Below are positions 34,523 to 41,700 of a stretch of DNA of 64,000 nt, piece after piece. The notes under the pieces were generated by a model. It saw only the letters and a program-made list of their open reading frames with translations, was not told the origin of the DNA and made no database searches. Numbering within the stretch: position 1 is the first letter of the stretch; every line of letters starts with the position of its first letter. This stretch comes from Lineus longissimus (lineage: Eukaryota > Nemertea > Pilidiophora > Heteronemertea > Lineidae), in the NCBI RefSeq assembly GCF_910592395.1, contig NC_088317.1:16786039-16850038 (forward strand), written 5' to 3'. Made by a program: the position numbers and the translations under genes.

Positions 34523-36919
34523 GCCGAGAGCGTGCGGACAGCTGTTTTGTATTCACGCGCAGCTTTGTCTGCACCAATCAGGGGGCAACGTTGATGCGTC
34601 TCCATCCAATGAGGAGCCGCATCAATGCTGACGTAATTGATCACGCTGGGGAGAATGGAGGATTAAAAGTAGACCGTGGGAATTTTCACAGGTATCTTAT
34701 CTGATACCCAATTCCAATAATCTCGCACACTTAATTCCAAGAATTACACATTACAGTGCTACTCATAAGAAAGGTTTTACAATTACTATACAACATAATT
34801 GTTTATGTCGAGTATCTGTCAGAGTTCAAATCGTAATTGTTTTTCATGGCAAATTGTATTTCACACCTGTGTCACAATTGTCTTGGATTCTTCATATAAG
34901 TTACGAATGATGTTTGATGTTGTCTCTTGTAGGTGACTGTTGTCGGCAATGACGTCCACTCGAGCATGTCCAGTGCTTTCCAGGATCTTGGCTACTGTCC
35001 CCAACACGACCCGATATGGCCGGAGATCACTTTGGCTGAGCATATCGAGTGTTATGCAGCAATAAGAGGGGTGCATCCTCAACTTATCAAATCTCTAAAA
35101 GAACGGTTTGTTTTTTCGAAAAGATGTAGGCACATTGTTTGGCGTTTGAACTTTTTCACAGCAAGTGATAAAAAATGTCTGCCCTGCTTCTTTTAAACAC
35201 CCAGGCCCTGGATGTGAGATTATGCGACCTTGTTATGACTTGGTTTGTTGATCAGTAACAAGAGGTGTGACATCCTTCATTGATCTGCGCCATTGATAGG
35301 ACAGTGCAACATTTAAACTACCATCCCTTCAGATACATAATGTCAGTCTGATTTTCCAGATACATTTCTGCCTTGGAGATTGAGGAGCACAAAAACAAGA
35401 GAGCCAGGCAGCTGTCTGGGGGAACTAAGAGAAAGGTCAGTATGGAAGTAAAACTAACGTTTACGAAGGTGTTCACTAAGGGAGGTTCCCCTGCAATCCT
35501 TTGATCACTGCATCCTCTGATGAATTTTGGGTAAAGTCTCTTGCCTCTTATACCGGTACTTATGTTGATGAAAGTTTTCAGCATATTTTCACGAATTGCA
35601 TTCTAATCATTTCTAAACCAGTACTATTTGAACACATTTTCAGTTGAGCTATATCATGAGCCTACTCGGTGATCCAAAAGTTGTCCTCCTGGACGAACCA
35701 TCCACCGGAATGGATCCAAAATCGAAGAGATTTCTATGGGACACCATCAACTCGACATTCCAGGGAAGTCCGCGTGGGGCGATCCTCACCACTCATTATA
35801 TGGAGGAGGCAGATGCTCTGTGTTCACGGGTGTCAATCATGGTCAATGGACAGATGAAGTGAGTTGGCAATTGTCTCTAAACCAAATGTAACACAGAGGA
35901 AAAGCACCAAAGCCCTACCAAGGATTGAACCCGAGACCTCTTGCGTATATGGCCATTACCCTACCAACTGAGCTAAAGGGAATTTCCCTCTAGCCTGGGC
36001 TAGTAGGAATGATGCCTTACTATGAAGTATAGCAGTAACAACTTGCTGGTTTACGCTGACATAGTTAGGGGTGGGCTTAGTATAAGTATACGTCAAAAGC
36101 ATGCTGGTATAAGCAGGCATACAATGTTGAAGTAAGATTGAGAACACAGAAAAAGAAGAAATCACTTTCATTAAAGCAATTGTTAACTTTCTCTCCAGGT
36201 GTATAGGTTCAACTCAACACCTCAAACTCAAGTATAGCAGTGGCTATGTCCTAGAAATAAAACTTGGTGAAAAAGACGCCGTGAGACTGGAGCAGATGAA
36301 GAAGTCACTCACTGAATTTGTTGTTGGGAATTTCCCCCACGCGTCGGTGGCGGAGACATTTGGGGATCGTGCGACTTATAAGATTCCTGACGATGATATG
36401 AAGTCTTTGGCGCAGGCGTTCACTGTGCTGGAGGAGCAAGGTTAGTGGAAAGAAGCTATAATGGGTTATTTTCAAAATAGTGTCGCTAGATAAGTTTGGG
36501 AGCCTTTTTTTAGGGCTGTGTTGCTGGTGGAATGGTAGGAATGCATCTCTGTTGAACTTGGCATAGGCGTAGCCAGGATGTCTACAGAAAGGAACTTATT
36601 TTCTTTTAAATGGAAAGATGTCCTGATTAGATATGTCAAATTAAGTAGAAACAACCACTTTGGGGCCAGAACTAGGGTCCTTAATATCGCGAAGGAGTTA
36701 GAATGGATCTAGAAATATCTGGTTGAATGGATTGCTGGTTCACTTACAGAAATATTACGTTTATTTTCAGGTAAACAACTTGTAGGTATCGAAGACTACA
36801 CCTTGAGTCACTCAACGCTGGAACAGGTCTTTCTGGAGTTTGCAAGACATCAGCTGGAGGAGGGTCAGTCTTCAGAGGATGACCCTCAACCTGATCTTGC
36901 ATCTGTGATATCAGTTTAA
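12739..36919 (+). CDS. ABCA5: ABCA5-like full-length ABC transporter, 28 coding exons
   Basis: ABCA proteins move lipids or sterols across membranes; ABCA5 is known from late endosomes and lysosomes. I assembled 28 exons with GT/AG borders and consistent phases. They sum to 5124 nt, giving 1707 residues and a TAA stop at 36917-36919, close to the roughly 1640 residues of vertebrate ABCA5. The order is TM helix, large lumenal loop, TM bundle, NBD1, linker, TM helix, lumenal loop, TM bundle, NBD2 and C-tail. ABCA5-group features include the short first extracellular loop, the [17 protein letters not shown] coupling helix, [17 protein letters not shown], and the closing block [15 protein letters not shown]. 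Intron 23 is enlarged by an antisense Gypsy element. It could be an undivided ancestor of the ABCA5/6/8/9/10 group. Confidence 0.93.
14292..14486 (+). mobile_element. MITE family A, full copy (ABCA5 intron 4)
   Basis: The terminal inverted repeats are about 35 bp: TATGTGACCCACCACGACA on the left and, reversed, TATGTGACCCACTACGACA on the right. The TA at each end fits a TA target duplication, as in Tc1/mariner-type elements. There is no coding capacity. Three further copies lie in introns 14, 18 and 22 of the same gene. Confidence 0.8.
14856..14982 (+). mobile_element. MITE family B copy 1 (ABCA5 intron 5)
   Basis: This element is about 125 bp with inverted ends AATGGGTGATATGAATAAAG and, reversed, CAATGGCTGATATGAAGAAAG. 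The central words are CTCCATGTACATTTACAC and GCCTTTCTGTACAAAATTG. Confidence 0.75.
15705..15805 (+). mobile_element. tRNA-like SINE head (ABCA5 intron 7)
   Basis: GTCCCGGGTTCAATTCCCAG matches a polymerase III B box with its flanking T-arm pairs, and GGGTGATGCAGTG lies about 40 bp upstream in the A-box position. The cloverleaf is not intact. The sequence differs from the SINE at 3436-3580. Confidence 0.55.
16062..16186 (-). mobile_element. MITE family B copy 2 (ABCA5 intron 7)
   Basis: It has the same termini as the 14.86-kb copy but the interior is inverted (TTTTGTACAGAAAGGCC precedes GTGTAAATGTACATGGAG). It is therefore an independent insertion on the other strand. Confidence 0.75.
16729..19101 (+). 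CDS. ABCA5: ABCA5 exons 9-14: first nucleotide-binding domain
   Basis: Exons: 16729-17015, 17129-17248, 17438-17576, 18058-18148, 18607-18746 and 18985-19101. Walker [10 protein letters not shown] is at 16773-16799, the Q-loop lies in [13 protein letters not shown], the canonical signature LSGGQKRK starts at 17189, Walker [14 protein letters not shown] opens exon 11 at 17438, and the H-loop is [11 protein letters not shown]. The regulatory subdomain ends with [16 protein letters not shown]. All catalytic residues expected for ATP hydrolysis are present. Confidence 0.93.
17604..17873 (+). repeat. 15-bp minisatellite in ABCA5 intron 11
   Basis: About seventeen copies of GAACTGTTTCACAA(G), the first few degenerate with CTAG in place of ACAAG and the middle ones nearly identical. 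The array lies shortly after the exon encoding Walker B and the H-loop. Confidence 0.9.
18269..18446 (+). pseudogene. Dead partial copy of ABCA5 exon 12 in intron 12
   Basis: This repeats 18075-18264 at an offset of 194 bp and contains the last 74 bp of exon 12 plus about 116 bp of intron. Compared with the original it lacks exactly 12 bp, GGTGAGTGGGAC, which includes the splice donor. It also has no acceptor, because the duplication began inside the exon. It cannot be spliced as an exon, so the reading frame of ABCA5 is safe. Confidence 0.85.
19194..19369 (+). mobile_element. MITE family A, diverged copy (ABCA5 intron 14)
   Basis: It shares the interior GACGGACTGGTTGTTCATTT and CTCCTGGTGTCA words and the right terminus GGGTCACATA with the 14.3-kb copy, in the same orientation. 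The left terminus is eroded. Confidence 0.7.
19541..24862 (+). CDS. ABCA5: ABCA5 exons 15-22: linker and second transmembrane domain
   Basis: Exons: 19541-19689, 21800-22079, 22316-22458, 22733-22993, 23252-23383, 23814-23966, 24206-24436 and 24662-24862. Exon 15 is an acidic linker (DDDNDEDD). Exon 16 has an amphipathic stretch and a membrane helix ([17 protein letters not shown]). Exons 17-18 encode a lumenal loop with several N-x-S/T sites. Exons 18-22 carry the remaining helices and end in a charged linker ([18 protein letters not shown]) before NBD2. Confidence 0.9.
19806..19872 (+). mobile_element. MITE family C fragment (ABCA5 intron 15)
   Basis: It starts with AGTGGAACCTCTCATTGCAG and continues with GACACCTCTCGTAGTAAGAC, resembling the left end of the copy at 5216-5396. 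Confidence 0.5.
20157..20539. mobile_element. MITE candidate with GC-rich ends (ABCA5 intron 15)
   Basis: The left end ATGAGGAACCGGCG and the right end (reversed ATGAGGAACCGGCG) are perfect 14-bp inverted repeats enclosing about 380 bp of GC-richer DNA with TGACGTCA-like words. No protein frame is convincing and no target duplication is evident. Confidence 0.55.
21593..21661 (+). repeat. (GAT)n microsatellite
   Basis: About 23 uninterrupted GAT triplets in ABCA5 intron 15, about 140 bp before exon 16. Likely polymorphic. Confidence 0.97.
22125..22260 (-). mobile_element. tRNA-like SINE, minus strand (ABCA5 intron 16)
   Basis: Read on the minus strand, GAGGGCGAGTGGAATAGTGG (A-box region) is followed by CATGGGTTCAACTCTC (B box) and then by the body motif AAGTGTCTTTGAGCAAGACA. 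This is the usual head-then-body order of tRNA-derived SINEs. Confidence 0.55.
23075..23180 (+). mobile_element. MITE family A, right-end fragment (ABCA5 intron 18)
   Basis: Only the right half is present: CTCCTGGTGTCATTTAGG followed by CATCTTCTGTGGGACATGC and a degenerate terminus AGGTCACAAATG. Confidence 0.65.
25035..25229 (-). mobile_element. MITE family A, full inverted copy (ABCA5 intron 22)
   Basis: Both termini are present (TGTGACCCACCACGACAAAA and GGCGGGTCACA). The interior is the reverse complement of the 14.3-kb copy, so this insertion is in the opposite orientation. Confidence 0.75.
25280..36919 (+). CDS. ABCA5: ABCA5 exons 23-28: second nucleotide-binding domain and C-tail
   Basis: Exons: 25280-25498, 34933-35105, 35360-35435, 35644-35858, 36199-36440 and 36771-36919. 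Walker [10 protein letters not shown] is at 25427-25453, and a 9.4-kb intron with the Gypsy element separates it from the rest. The Q-loop lies in [13 protein letters not shown], and Walker B is [13 protein letters not shown] with H-loop [10 protein letters not shown]. The signature reads LSGGTKRK (35412-35435), with Thr where Gln is canonical. As I recall, vertebrate ABCA5 also has a degenerate NBD2 signature, so this is probably ancestral rather than damage. Confidence 0.92.
25723..25726. other. Left target site duplication TAAT
   Basis: The same four bases follow the right LTR at 34796-34799. Four bases is within the range known for Gypsy-type integrases. Confidence 0.8.
25727..26231 (-). 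repeat. 3' LTR of the Gypsy element
   Basis: On the minus strand this is the downstream LTR. It carries a polyadenylation word AATAAA (complement of 25790-25795), a TATA-like TTTTATAAT (around 25877) and a (CT)n/(AG)n tract at about 25930-25958. Sequence and length equal those of the other LTR. Confidence 0.95.
26232..27234 (-). other. 3' non-coding region of the Gypsy element
   Basis: About 1 kb between the pol stop and the 3' LTR, AT-rich, with no gene. No env-like frame is present. A clear polypurine tract next to the LTR is not visible: the adjoining minus-strand bases are CAGTTCCGCGGGA. Confidence 0.7.
27235..32056 (-). CDS. pol: Gypsy element pol (protease, RT, RNase H, integrase)
   Basis: The frame is -1 relative to gag and stays open from the slip site through 27235, about 1606 codons. 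The first ATG lies well inside, so expression as a Gag-Pol fusion is likely. Counting residues from 31965: protease [11 protein letters not shown] near 41-51; reverse transcriptase with [11 protein letters not shown] and VHDDILIFS (usual form YxDD); RNase H starting near [16 protein letters not shown]; integrase zinc finger ending SCDRCQ; DDE core with SMDF, VSDAAAS and MAERQ. By my count 34 residues separate the second Asp and the Glu, one fewer than usual. A GPF motif ([12 protein letters not shown]) is followed by an unusual extension of about 165 residues. Confidence 0.93.
32052..33290 (-). CDS. gag: Gypsy element gag
   Basis: The frame begins at the ATG at 33290 ([14 protein letters not shown]), chosen over an in-frame upstream start because the upstream 21 residues are hydrophobic and unlike a Gag N terminus. 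It gives 412 residues. The N-terminal half is helical capsid-like sequence ([22 protein letters not shown]). The C-terminal half is Ser/Arg-rich and has one zinc knuckle, [14 protein letters not shown] (C-x2-C-x4-H-x4-C), followed by a Pro/Gln-rich tail. Gag coats the RNA in virus-like particles. It ends with TAG at 32054-32052, directly after a slippery site. Confidence 0.92.
   Translation of the reverse strand: MEGPADPAPPAFRGTDFLPPLFDGEVIDHDICHAHILSFMDYLHFHNLHEPANAAEMIHIITLFKARLRGKARLWAEGKVFPTIANLRAQFMQRFSPTHSNFANVKHFHSLSHTPGDSAEMTLNKIRLAAQRIHYNEVQVRDKFLQVLPTNCQAAVIMAAPADADVAVLVERAQQYLDFSEPDRPTTANKQVSFITDQVHVTTASASTNSSACAVDRLTEQLAALRTEVQDLSIEVRTQPQVHFSQPQSNSDTGARTYSSNYRSSSPSPVSHQSRRPSRSPARDHYRYSHRVSSRSPCRDSRRSQGSYGISRSGNSPRRATSNIVCYFCHKPNHVWRNCYTYQNMVSRGMNPTFMPVRPPAPPFSPSHYQPSDNGQQFRQDTRCPQPYPFQSYKPDNRSRFDQYSGPQQQNF
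32055..32061 (-). promoter_or_regulatory. -1 ribosomal frameshift site A AAT TTT
   Basis: On the minus strand the last gag codons are CAA AAT TTT TAG. This gives the heptamer A AAT TTT, which fits the X XXY YYZ rule, directly before the stop. Slipping back one base enters the pol frame (TTT TTA GAT AGG), which is open. I did not test for a downstream stimulatory structure. Confidence 0.75.
33291..34272 (-). other. Leader region of the Gypsy element
   Basis: About 1 kb between primer site and gag. Its gag-proximal part contains four short imperfect repeats of the type AAAATGTCTTTCAAAA (33635-33735). It probably includes packaging and leader sequences. No gene was seen. Confidence 0.6.
34273..34290 (-). 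promoter_or_regulatory. Primer binding site of the Gypsy element
   Basis: Directly next to the 5' LTR the minus strand reads TGGCGACCTTCCCAGGAT. It starts with TGG, complementary to the CCA end of a tRNA, as expected for a primer site with no spacer. I cannot name the tRNA with confidence. Confidence 0.7.
34291..34795 (-). repeat. 5' LTR of the Gypsy element
   Basis: This is the upstream LTR in element orientation and contains its promoter. It is 505 bp, with no differences found against 25727-26231. The AATAAA complement is at 34354-34359. Confidence 0.95.
35880..36002 (-). mobile_element. tRNA-derived SINE, minus strand (ABCA5 intron 26)
   Basis: On the minus strand TTTAGCTCAGTTGGTAGGG is a good A box and GGGTTCAATCCTTGG a good B box. 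The tail GCTTTGGTGCTTTTCC resembles the copy at 3436-3580. Both copies have CCAGG-CTGGA/CTAGA-like words before the tRNA part. Confidence 0.7.
36590..36712 (+). mobile_element. MITE family C fragment (ABCA5 intron 27)
   Basis: It contains GATGTCCTGATTAGATATGT and AGAACTAGGGTCCTTAAT, matching the interior of the 5216-5396 copy. Confidence 0.45.
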
Positions 36920-37399
36920 AGACATCAGGTAGAGGAGGGGCAGTCTTAAGAAGATATCACTCAACCCGGTTTTGCATCTGTGATATCAGTTTAAAGACAC
37001 CAGATGAATGTAATAACCTGTTATTTTCATCTCTGCAATCACTTTGAAGACATCAGTTGGGGGAGGGCCAGTCATCTGGTGATATCCCTGAGCGTGGTTG
37101 TTTTCCACTGACGTCAGTTTGAAACTTACGTCACCGCTGATGTAAATTTTATACCAGTAAGGTAATAATGTGGTAATTCTTGCTGTTTAACATAGTAAAA
37201 AACTACTGTTATATATTTTCGGGAATAGACAATATTACATGGACCATCCATAAAGTATGCATGTAGACATAAAAATCCAAATTTTTTAGATCTCTTTTGT
37301 ACCAAAGTGGCCACCAAGTACATGTTTTTTTAGTGTTTGTCGAATGAAACATGCAGTTGCACTAATGTATGCAGATTGCTATTTAAAATGTGCAATAAA
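36920..37399 (+). terminator. ABCA5 3' UTR ending near an AATAAA signal
   Basis: It starts with two degenerate tandem copies of the last coding sequence and early UTR (GACATCAG-TGGAGGAGGG-CAGTC), at about 36919-36965 and 37045-37080. The AATAAA at 37394-37399 is the first clear polyadenylation signal. Confidence 0.6.
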
Positions 37400-37791
37400 T
37401 ATTTCATTATTTAAGTAAACTATAGAACTTGTGATCACATTGTCTTTCTCTTTGGTTGGCATTGTGTGTGAAATGGTTGTTGGAACAACATCGCAACTCA
37501 ACCTATAGACCTTGGAGTAAGGTTCGAGTCGTGTCCTCATAGTCTTTGATGCATGCACAACCTGCAGGGCTAGTGATGTTACCATAACAAAAGGAACCCA
37601 TCTACATGAAAGACATTTTTCCAGCCGGCCCAATGTCAACCAGCTCTGGTCTAATACAGAGTTGAGAATAACCCCTAGTCTCTGTACACAACCTGTTCTG
37701 ATGATAAGACTACCAAGACACAATGCTGTAGTGTTGGTCACAACCTGTCTTCGGGCTGTTAGCACGGAATTGAGGGATTTGCATTTGCTCT

Positions 37792-38098
37792 GCAACAAGA
37801 GACCAATTCAGTTAAGCTTGTGGCAAAAGACACTATTGGGACTGGTTGTGCTGTCTTCTGGTGGATATATACCATGTACATGGCCCTTCATAAGTTTCAA
37901 TATGGGAATATACAGTTGTACTACTGCAACAAGATCCCAACATAGTTCAGCTTGTGCAAGACACTATTGCAACTGGTTGTGCCATCTTCCAGTCAATATA
38001 TACCATGTACATGGCCCTTCACAAGTTCTAATATGTGACTATGCAGTTGTACTACTGCAACAAGATCCCAATTCAGTATAGCTTGTGGTAAAAGAACC
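37792..38098 (+). repeat. About 133-bp tandem repeat, 2.3 copies
   Basis: Copies start at 37792, 37926 and 38057 with GCAACAAGA-CCAATTCAG. Each contains TATATACCATGTACATGG and ACAGTTGTACTACT. The open frames here on both strands are by-products of the repeat. Confidence 0.85.
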
Positions 38099-38737
38099 TC
38101 AGGGCTGAAAAAACACTAGTACTACTTTCAACTAACACCGACACTAATGCATAAACCAAAACAGGAATGGAGCACTACTTAAGTCAAAACAATTGAATTC
38201 TGTGTCTACACAATTGCTCAGTAGCTCCTATCCTGAAGTGGTTATGCCACAAAATGGAGAATGCGGTTTACAGGTTTTGTTTTATTCTGTATAATCTTAC
38301 AAATAAGAATTATCATGCAACCGTATACTGTAAACCATGACATTTTCATAAACGTACCATCAAAAATAAACTTTTAAAAAAGGGCCATCATTTCAACTTT
38401 AATGCATTAACCATTAAATTTTGGCAACAGACACAGTATTTTATATTTGATCACTAAACAAATTTGCAAATAACTATCCCAATTTACATTAAATTCTACA
38501 TGTAGGCAGTGATAGAAGTTTACAGAGATAACCGAATCCATGAGAAAGGAGCCTGAACACAACCACTGCTTTTTTGGAGTGAAGAAACTACTGCTCCAAA
38601 ACAAAAATCAGGTCTACACATAAGTGCTGGTATGCAGACTGTGCCAGTGAGAAATCTGTGCTATCATACTAAGCCTATGTTAATATGTCGTGCAATCATG
38701 AAAATACAAATACATGAAGGATTAGCAACTTTCTTGC
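38099..38737. other. Non-coding DNA leading into the satellite
   Basis: No gene. From about 38500 it contains degraded versions of the satellite sub-repeat (CCTGAACACAACCACTGC at 38551, CATAAGTGCTGGTATGCAG at 38617), so the array once extended further left or grew from here. Confidence 0.6.
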
Positions 38738-41700
38738 CAGCAAGGCATCAAAACCTTCGTAAGCCCTCAATGAGCAACTAATTTATAAAATTACAAACAG
38801 GATTTATCTTACAACTGTACTGCTCCAAAGAAAGAGCCAAGTCTGCACATAACTACTGGTATGCAGATATGTCAGCGAGGCAGACAAGACCTGAACACTG
38901 CCACTGCTTAACAAGTGTAGCACTGATATTGCTTCAAAGCAAAACTTAAGTATGCATATAATCGCTGGTATGCATATTTGCCCGCGAGGCAGAAAAGACC
39001 TGAAGACAGCCACTGCTTTAGGAGTGTAGCAACGATATTGCTTCAAAGCAAAAATGATGTTTGCACATAATTACTGGTATGCAAATGTACCTGTTCGACA
39101 AAAAGCCCCTGAACACTACCAAGCAACACTAATTTACAATTGACATGAAAGAGTATACAGTTTGAGGGAAAGCCACATAACTATTAGATAATTGCCCTCT
39201 GTACTGGTGATAATCAGACTGGCCTGAAATTCTCATTATCGAGCACTCCTGTGGAAATGAATCCAACAAAAAATGGGGTCAATACTGTATTACCCCGATG
39301 AGAAGCACTTTACTGATGTCCCCCACTCTCAGCTAAGATATTTGTGCGCGTACCGGTTTGACTACGGGCTGAAGTTGACGATGTACTCCTGACGGAGCCA
39401 TTGGGTGCTTCGCCCGCTCATTGACCGAGGCATGGTGACCTGGAGACAGTGACCGGATTAGCACTAGCTGGTCGAAGGACACTTCACAGGGCGTCAATTC
39501 GCAACTTCTCATCATTTTAAGGCACGACCTATTAACGTGGACCAAGTTTTACCCAAAAACCTACTCCTTACATAGCGTGGGGTACCAACCCACCGCAGAT
39601 TCAGGAGTGTGCAATGGTTTCGGAATATCCTACACCCAATTGTGCTGCCCATTCGCAATAGGTTTGCCGACCGTCATGCCCTCCCGACATCGCCATCTCT
39701 CAGGTCGGTAACAAGAAGGTGCAATGCGGCTGCAAATTTTTCCCAGAGGGGCGAGATAATGATCATTTCAGACCGATCAGAGTGTCACAAGTTCAGAGCG
39801 AAATCACCTGAGAGTTATATGGAGTTGCACCGAAGTGCAGACTCTTCATTTCATTTGTAAATAGGCATCGATTCTTTTTGTTACATTCAATGGACCCAGT
39901 CCTACAATCTCTGGAAGAGCCAAGTCTGCACATAATTACTGGTATGCAGATTTGTCCGTGAGTTAGAAAAGACCTGAACATTGCCACTGCTTTAGGAGTG
40001 TAGCAACAAAATTGCTTCAAAGCAAGAAATGAATCTGCACATATTTACTGGTATGCAGATATGCCAGCAAGGCATCAAAACCTTCATAAGCCCTCAATGA
40101 GCAACTAATTTATAAAATTACAAACAGGCTTTATCTTACAACTGTACTGCTCCAAAGAAAGAGCCAAGTCTGCACATAACTACTGGTATGCAGATATGTC
40201 AGCGAGGCAGACAAGACCTGAACACTGCCACTGCTTAACAAGTGTAGCACTGATATTGCTTCAAAGCAAAACTTAAGTATGCATATAATCGCTGGTATGC
40301 AGATTTGCCCGTGAGGCAGAAAAGACCTGAAGACAGCCACTGCTTTAGGAGTGTAGCAACGATATTGCTTCAAAGGAAAAATGATGTTTGCACATAATTA
40401 CTGGTATGCAAATGTGCCTGTTCGACAAAAAGCCCCTGAACACTACCAAGCAACACTAATTTACAATTGACATGAAAGAGTATACAGTTTGAGGGAAAGC
40501 CACAGAACTATTAGATAATTGCCCTCTGTACTGGTGATAATCAGACTGGCCTGAAATTCTCATTATCGAGCACTCCTGTGGAAATGAATCCAACAAAAAA
40601 TGGGGTCAATACTGTATTACCCCGATGAGAAGCACTTGATGTCCCCCACTCTCAACTAAGATATTTGTGCGTGTACCGGTTTGACTACGGGCTGAAGTTG
40701 ACGATGTACTCCTGACGGAGCCATTGGGTGCTTCGCCCGCTCATTGACCGAGGCATGGTGACCTGGAGACAGTGACCGGATTAGCACTAGCTGGTCGAAG
40801 GACACTTCACAGGGCGTCAATTCGCAACTTCTCATCATTTTAAGGCACGACCTATTAACGTGGACCAAGTTTTACCCAAAAACCTACTCCTTACATAGCG
40901 TGGGGTACCAACCCACCGCAGATTCAGGAGTGTGCAATGGTTTCGGAATATCCTACACCCAATTGTGCTGCCCATTCGCAATAGGTTTGCCGACCGTCAT
41001 GCCCTCCCGACATCGCCATCTCTCAGGTCGGTAACAAGAAGGTGCAATGCGGCTGCAAATTTTTCCCAGAGGGGCGAGATAATGATCATTTCAGACCGAT
41101 CAGAGTGTCACAAGTTCAGAGCGAAATCACCTGAGAGTTATATGGAGTTGCACCGAAGTGCAGACTCTTCATTTCATTTGTAAATAGGCATCGATTCTTT
41201 TTGTTACATTCAATGGACCCAGTCCTACAATCTCTGGAAGAGCCAAGTCTGCACATAATTACTGGTATGCAGATTTGTCCGTGAGTTAGAAAAGACCTGA
41301 ACATTGCCACTGCTTTAGGAGTGTAGCAACAAAATTGCTTCAAAGCAAGAAATGAATCTGCACATATTTACTGGTATGCAGATATGCCAGCAAGGCATCA
41401 AAACCTTCATAAGCCCTCAATGAGCAACTAATTTATAAAATTACAAACAGGCTTTATCTTACAACTGTACTGCTCCAAAGAAAGAGCCAAGTCTGCACAT
41501 AACTACTGGTATGCAGATATGTCAGCGAGGCAGACAAGACCTGAACACTGCCACTGCTTAACAAGTGTAGCACTGATATTGCTTCAAAGCAAAACTTAAG
41601 TATGCATATAATCGCTGGTATGCAGATTTGCCCGTGAGGCAGAAAAGACCTGAAGACAGCCACTGCTTTAGGAGTGTAGCAACGATATTGCTTCAAAGGA

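Larger units (their letters stand above)
25727..34795 (-). mobile_element. Complete Ty3/Gypsy-type LTR retrotransposon in ABCA5 intron 23
   Basis: The 9069-bp element is bounded by two 505-bp LTRs (25727-26231 and 34291-34795). By eye they are identical, including the (CT)n tract length. They begin TGTTG and end CAACA. A 4-bp target duplication TAAT lies at 25723-25726 and 34796-34799. Order on the minus strand: LTR, primer site, leader of about 1 kb, gag, pol (protease, reverse transcriptase, RNase H, integrase), a roughly 1-kb 3' region, LTR. No breaks were seen. Integrase after RNase H places it in Ty3/Gypsy (Metaviridae). It lies antisense to the host gene. Without it the intron would be about 361 bp. 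Confidence 0.95.

Noticed and set aside
37379-37798. 139-residue frames on both strands downstream of ABCA5
   Set aside because: They run in opposite directions through a 3' UTR and a tandem repeat, and neither has protein-like composition.
39715-39790. U1 snRNA-like stretch (TTTTCCCAGAGGGGCGAG) in the satellite
   Set aside because: Only a dozen or so bases resemble U1 stem-loop II. The U1 5' end, Sm site and 3' stem are not present around it.
39333-39860. Conserved small proteins in the satellite units (70, 75, 80 and 83 residues)
   Set aside because: They recur only because the DNA repeats. They overlap on opposite strands, and unit-to-unit differences do not favour synonymous change as far as I can see.
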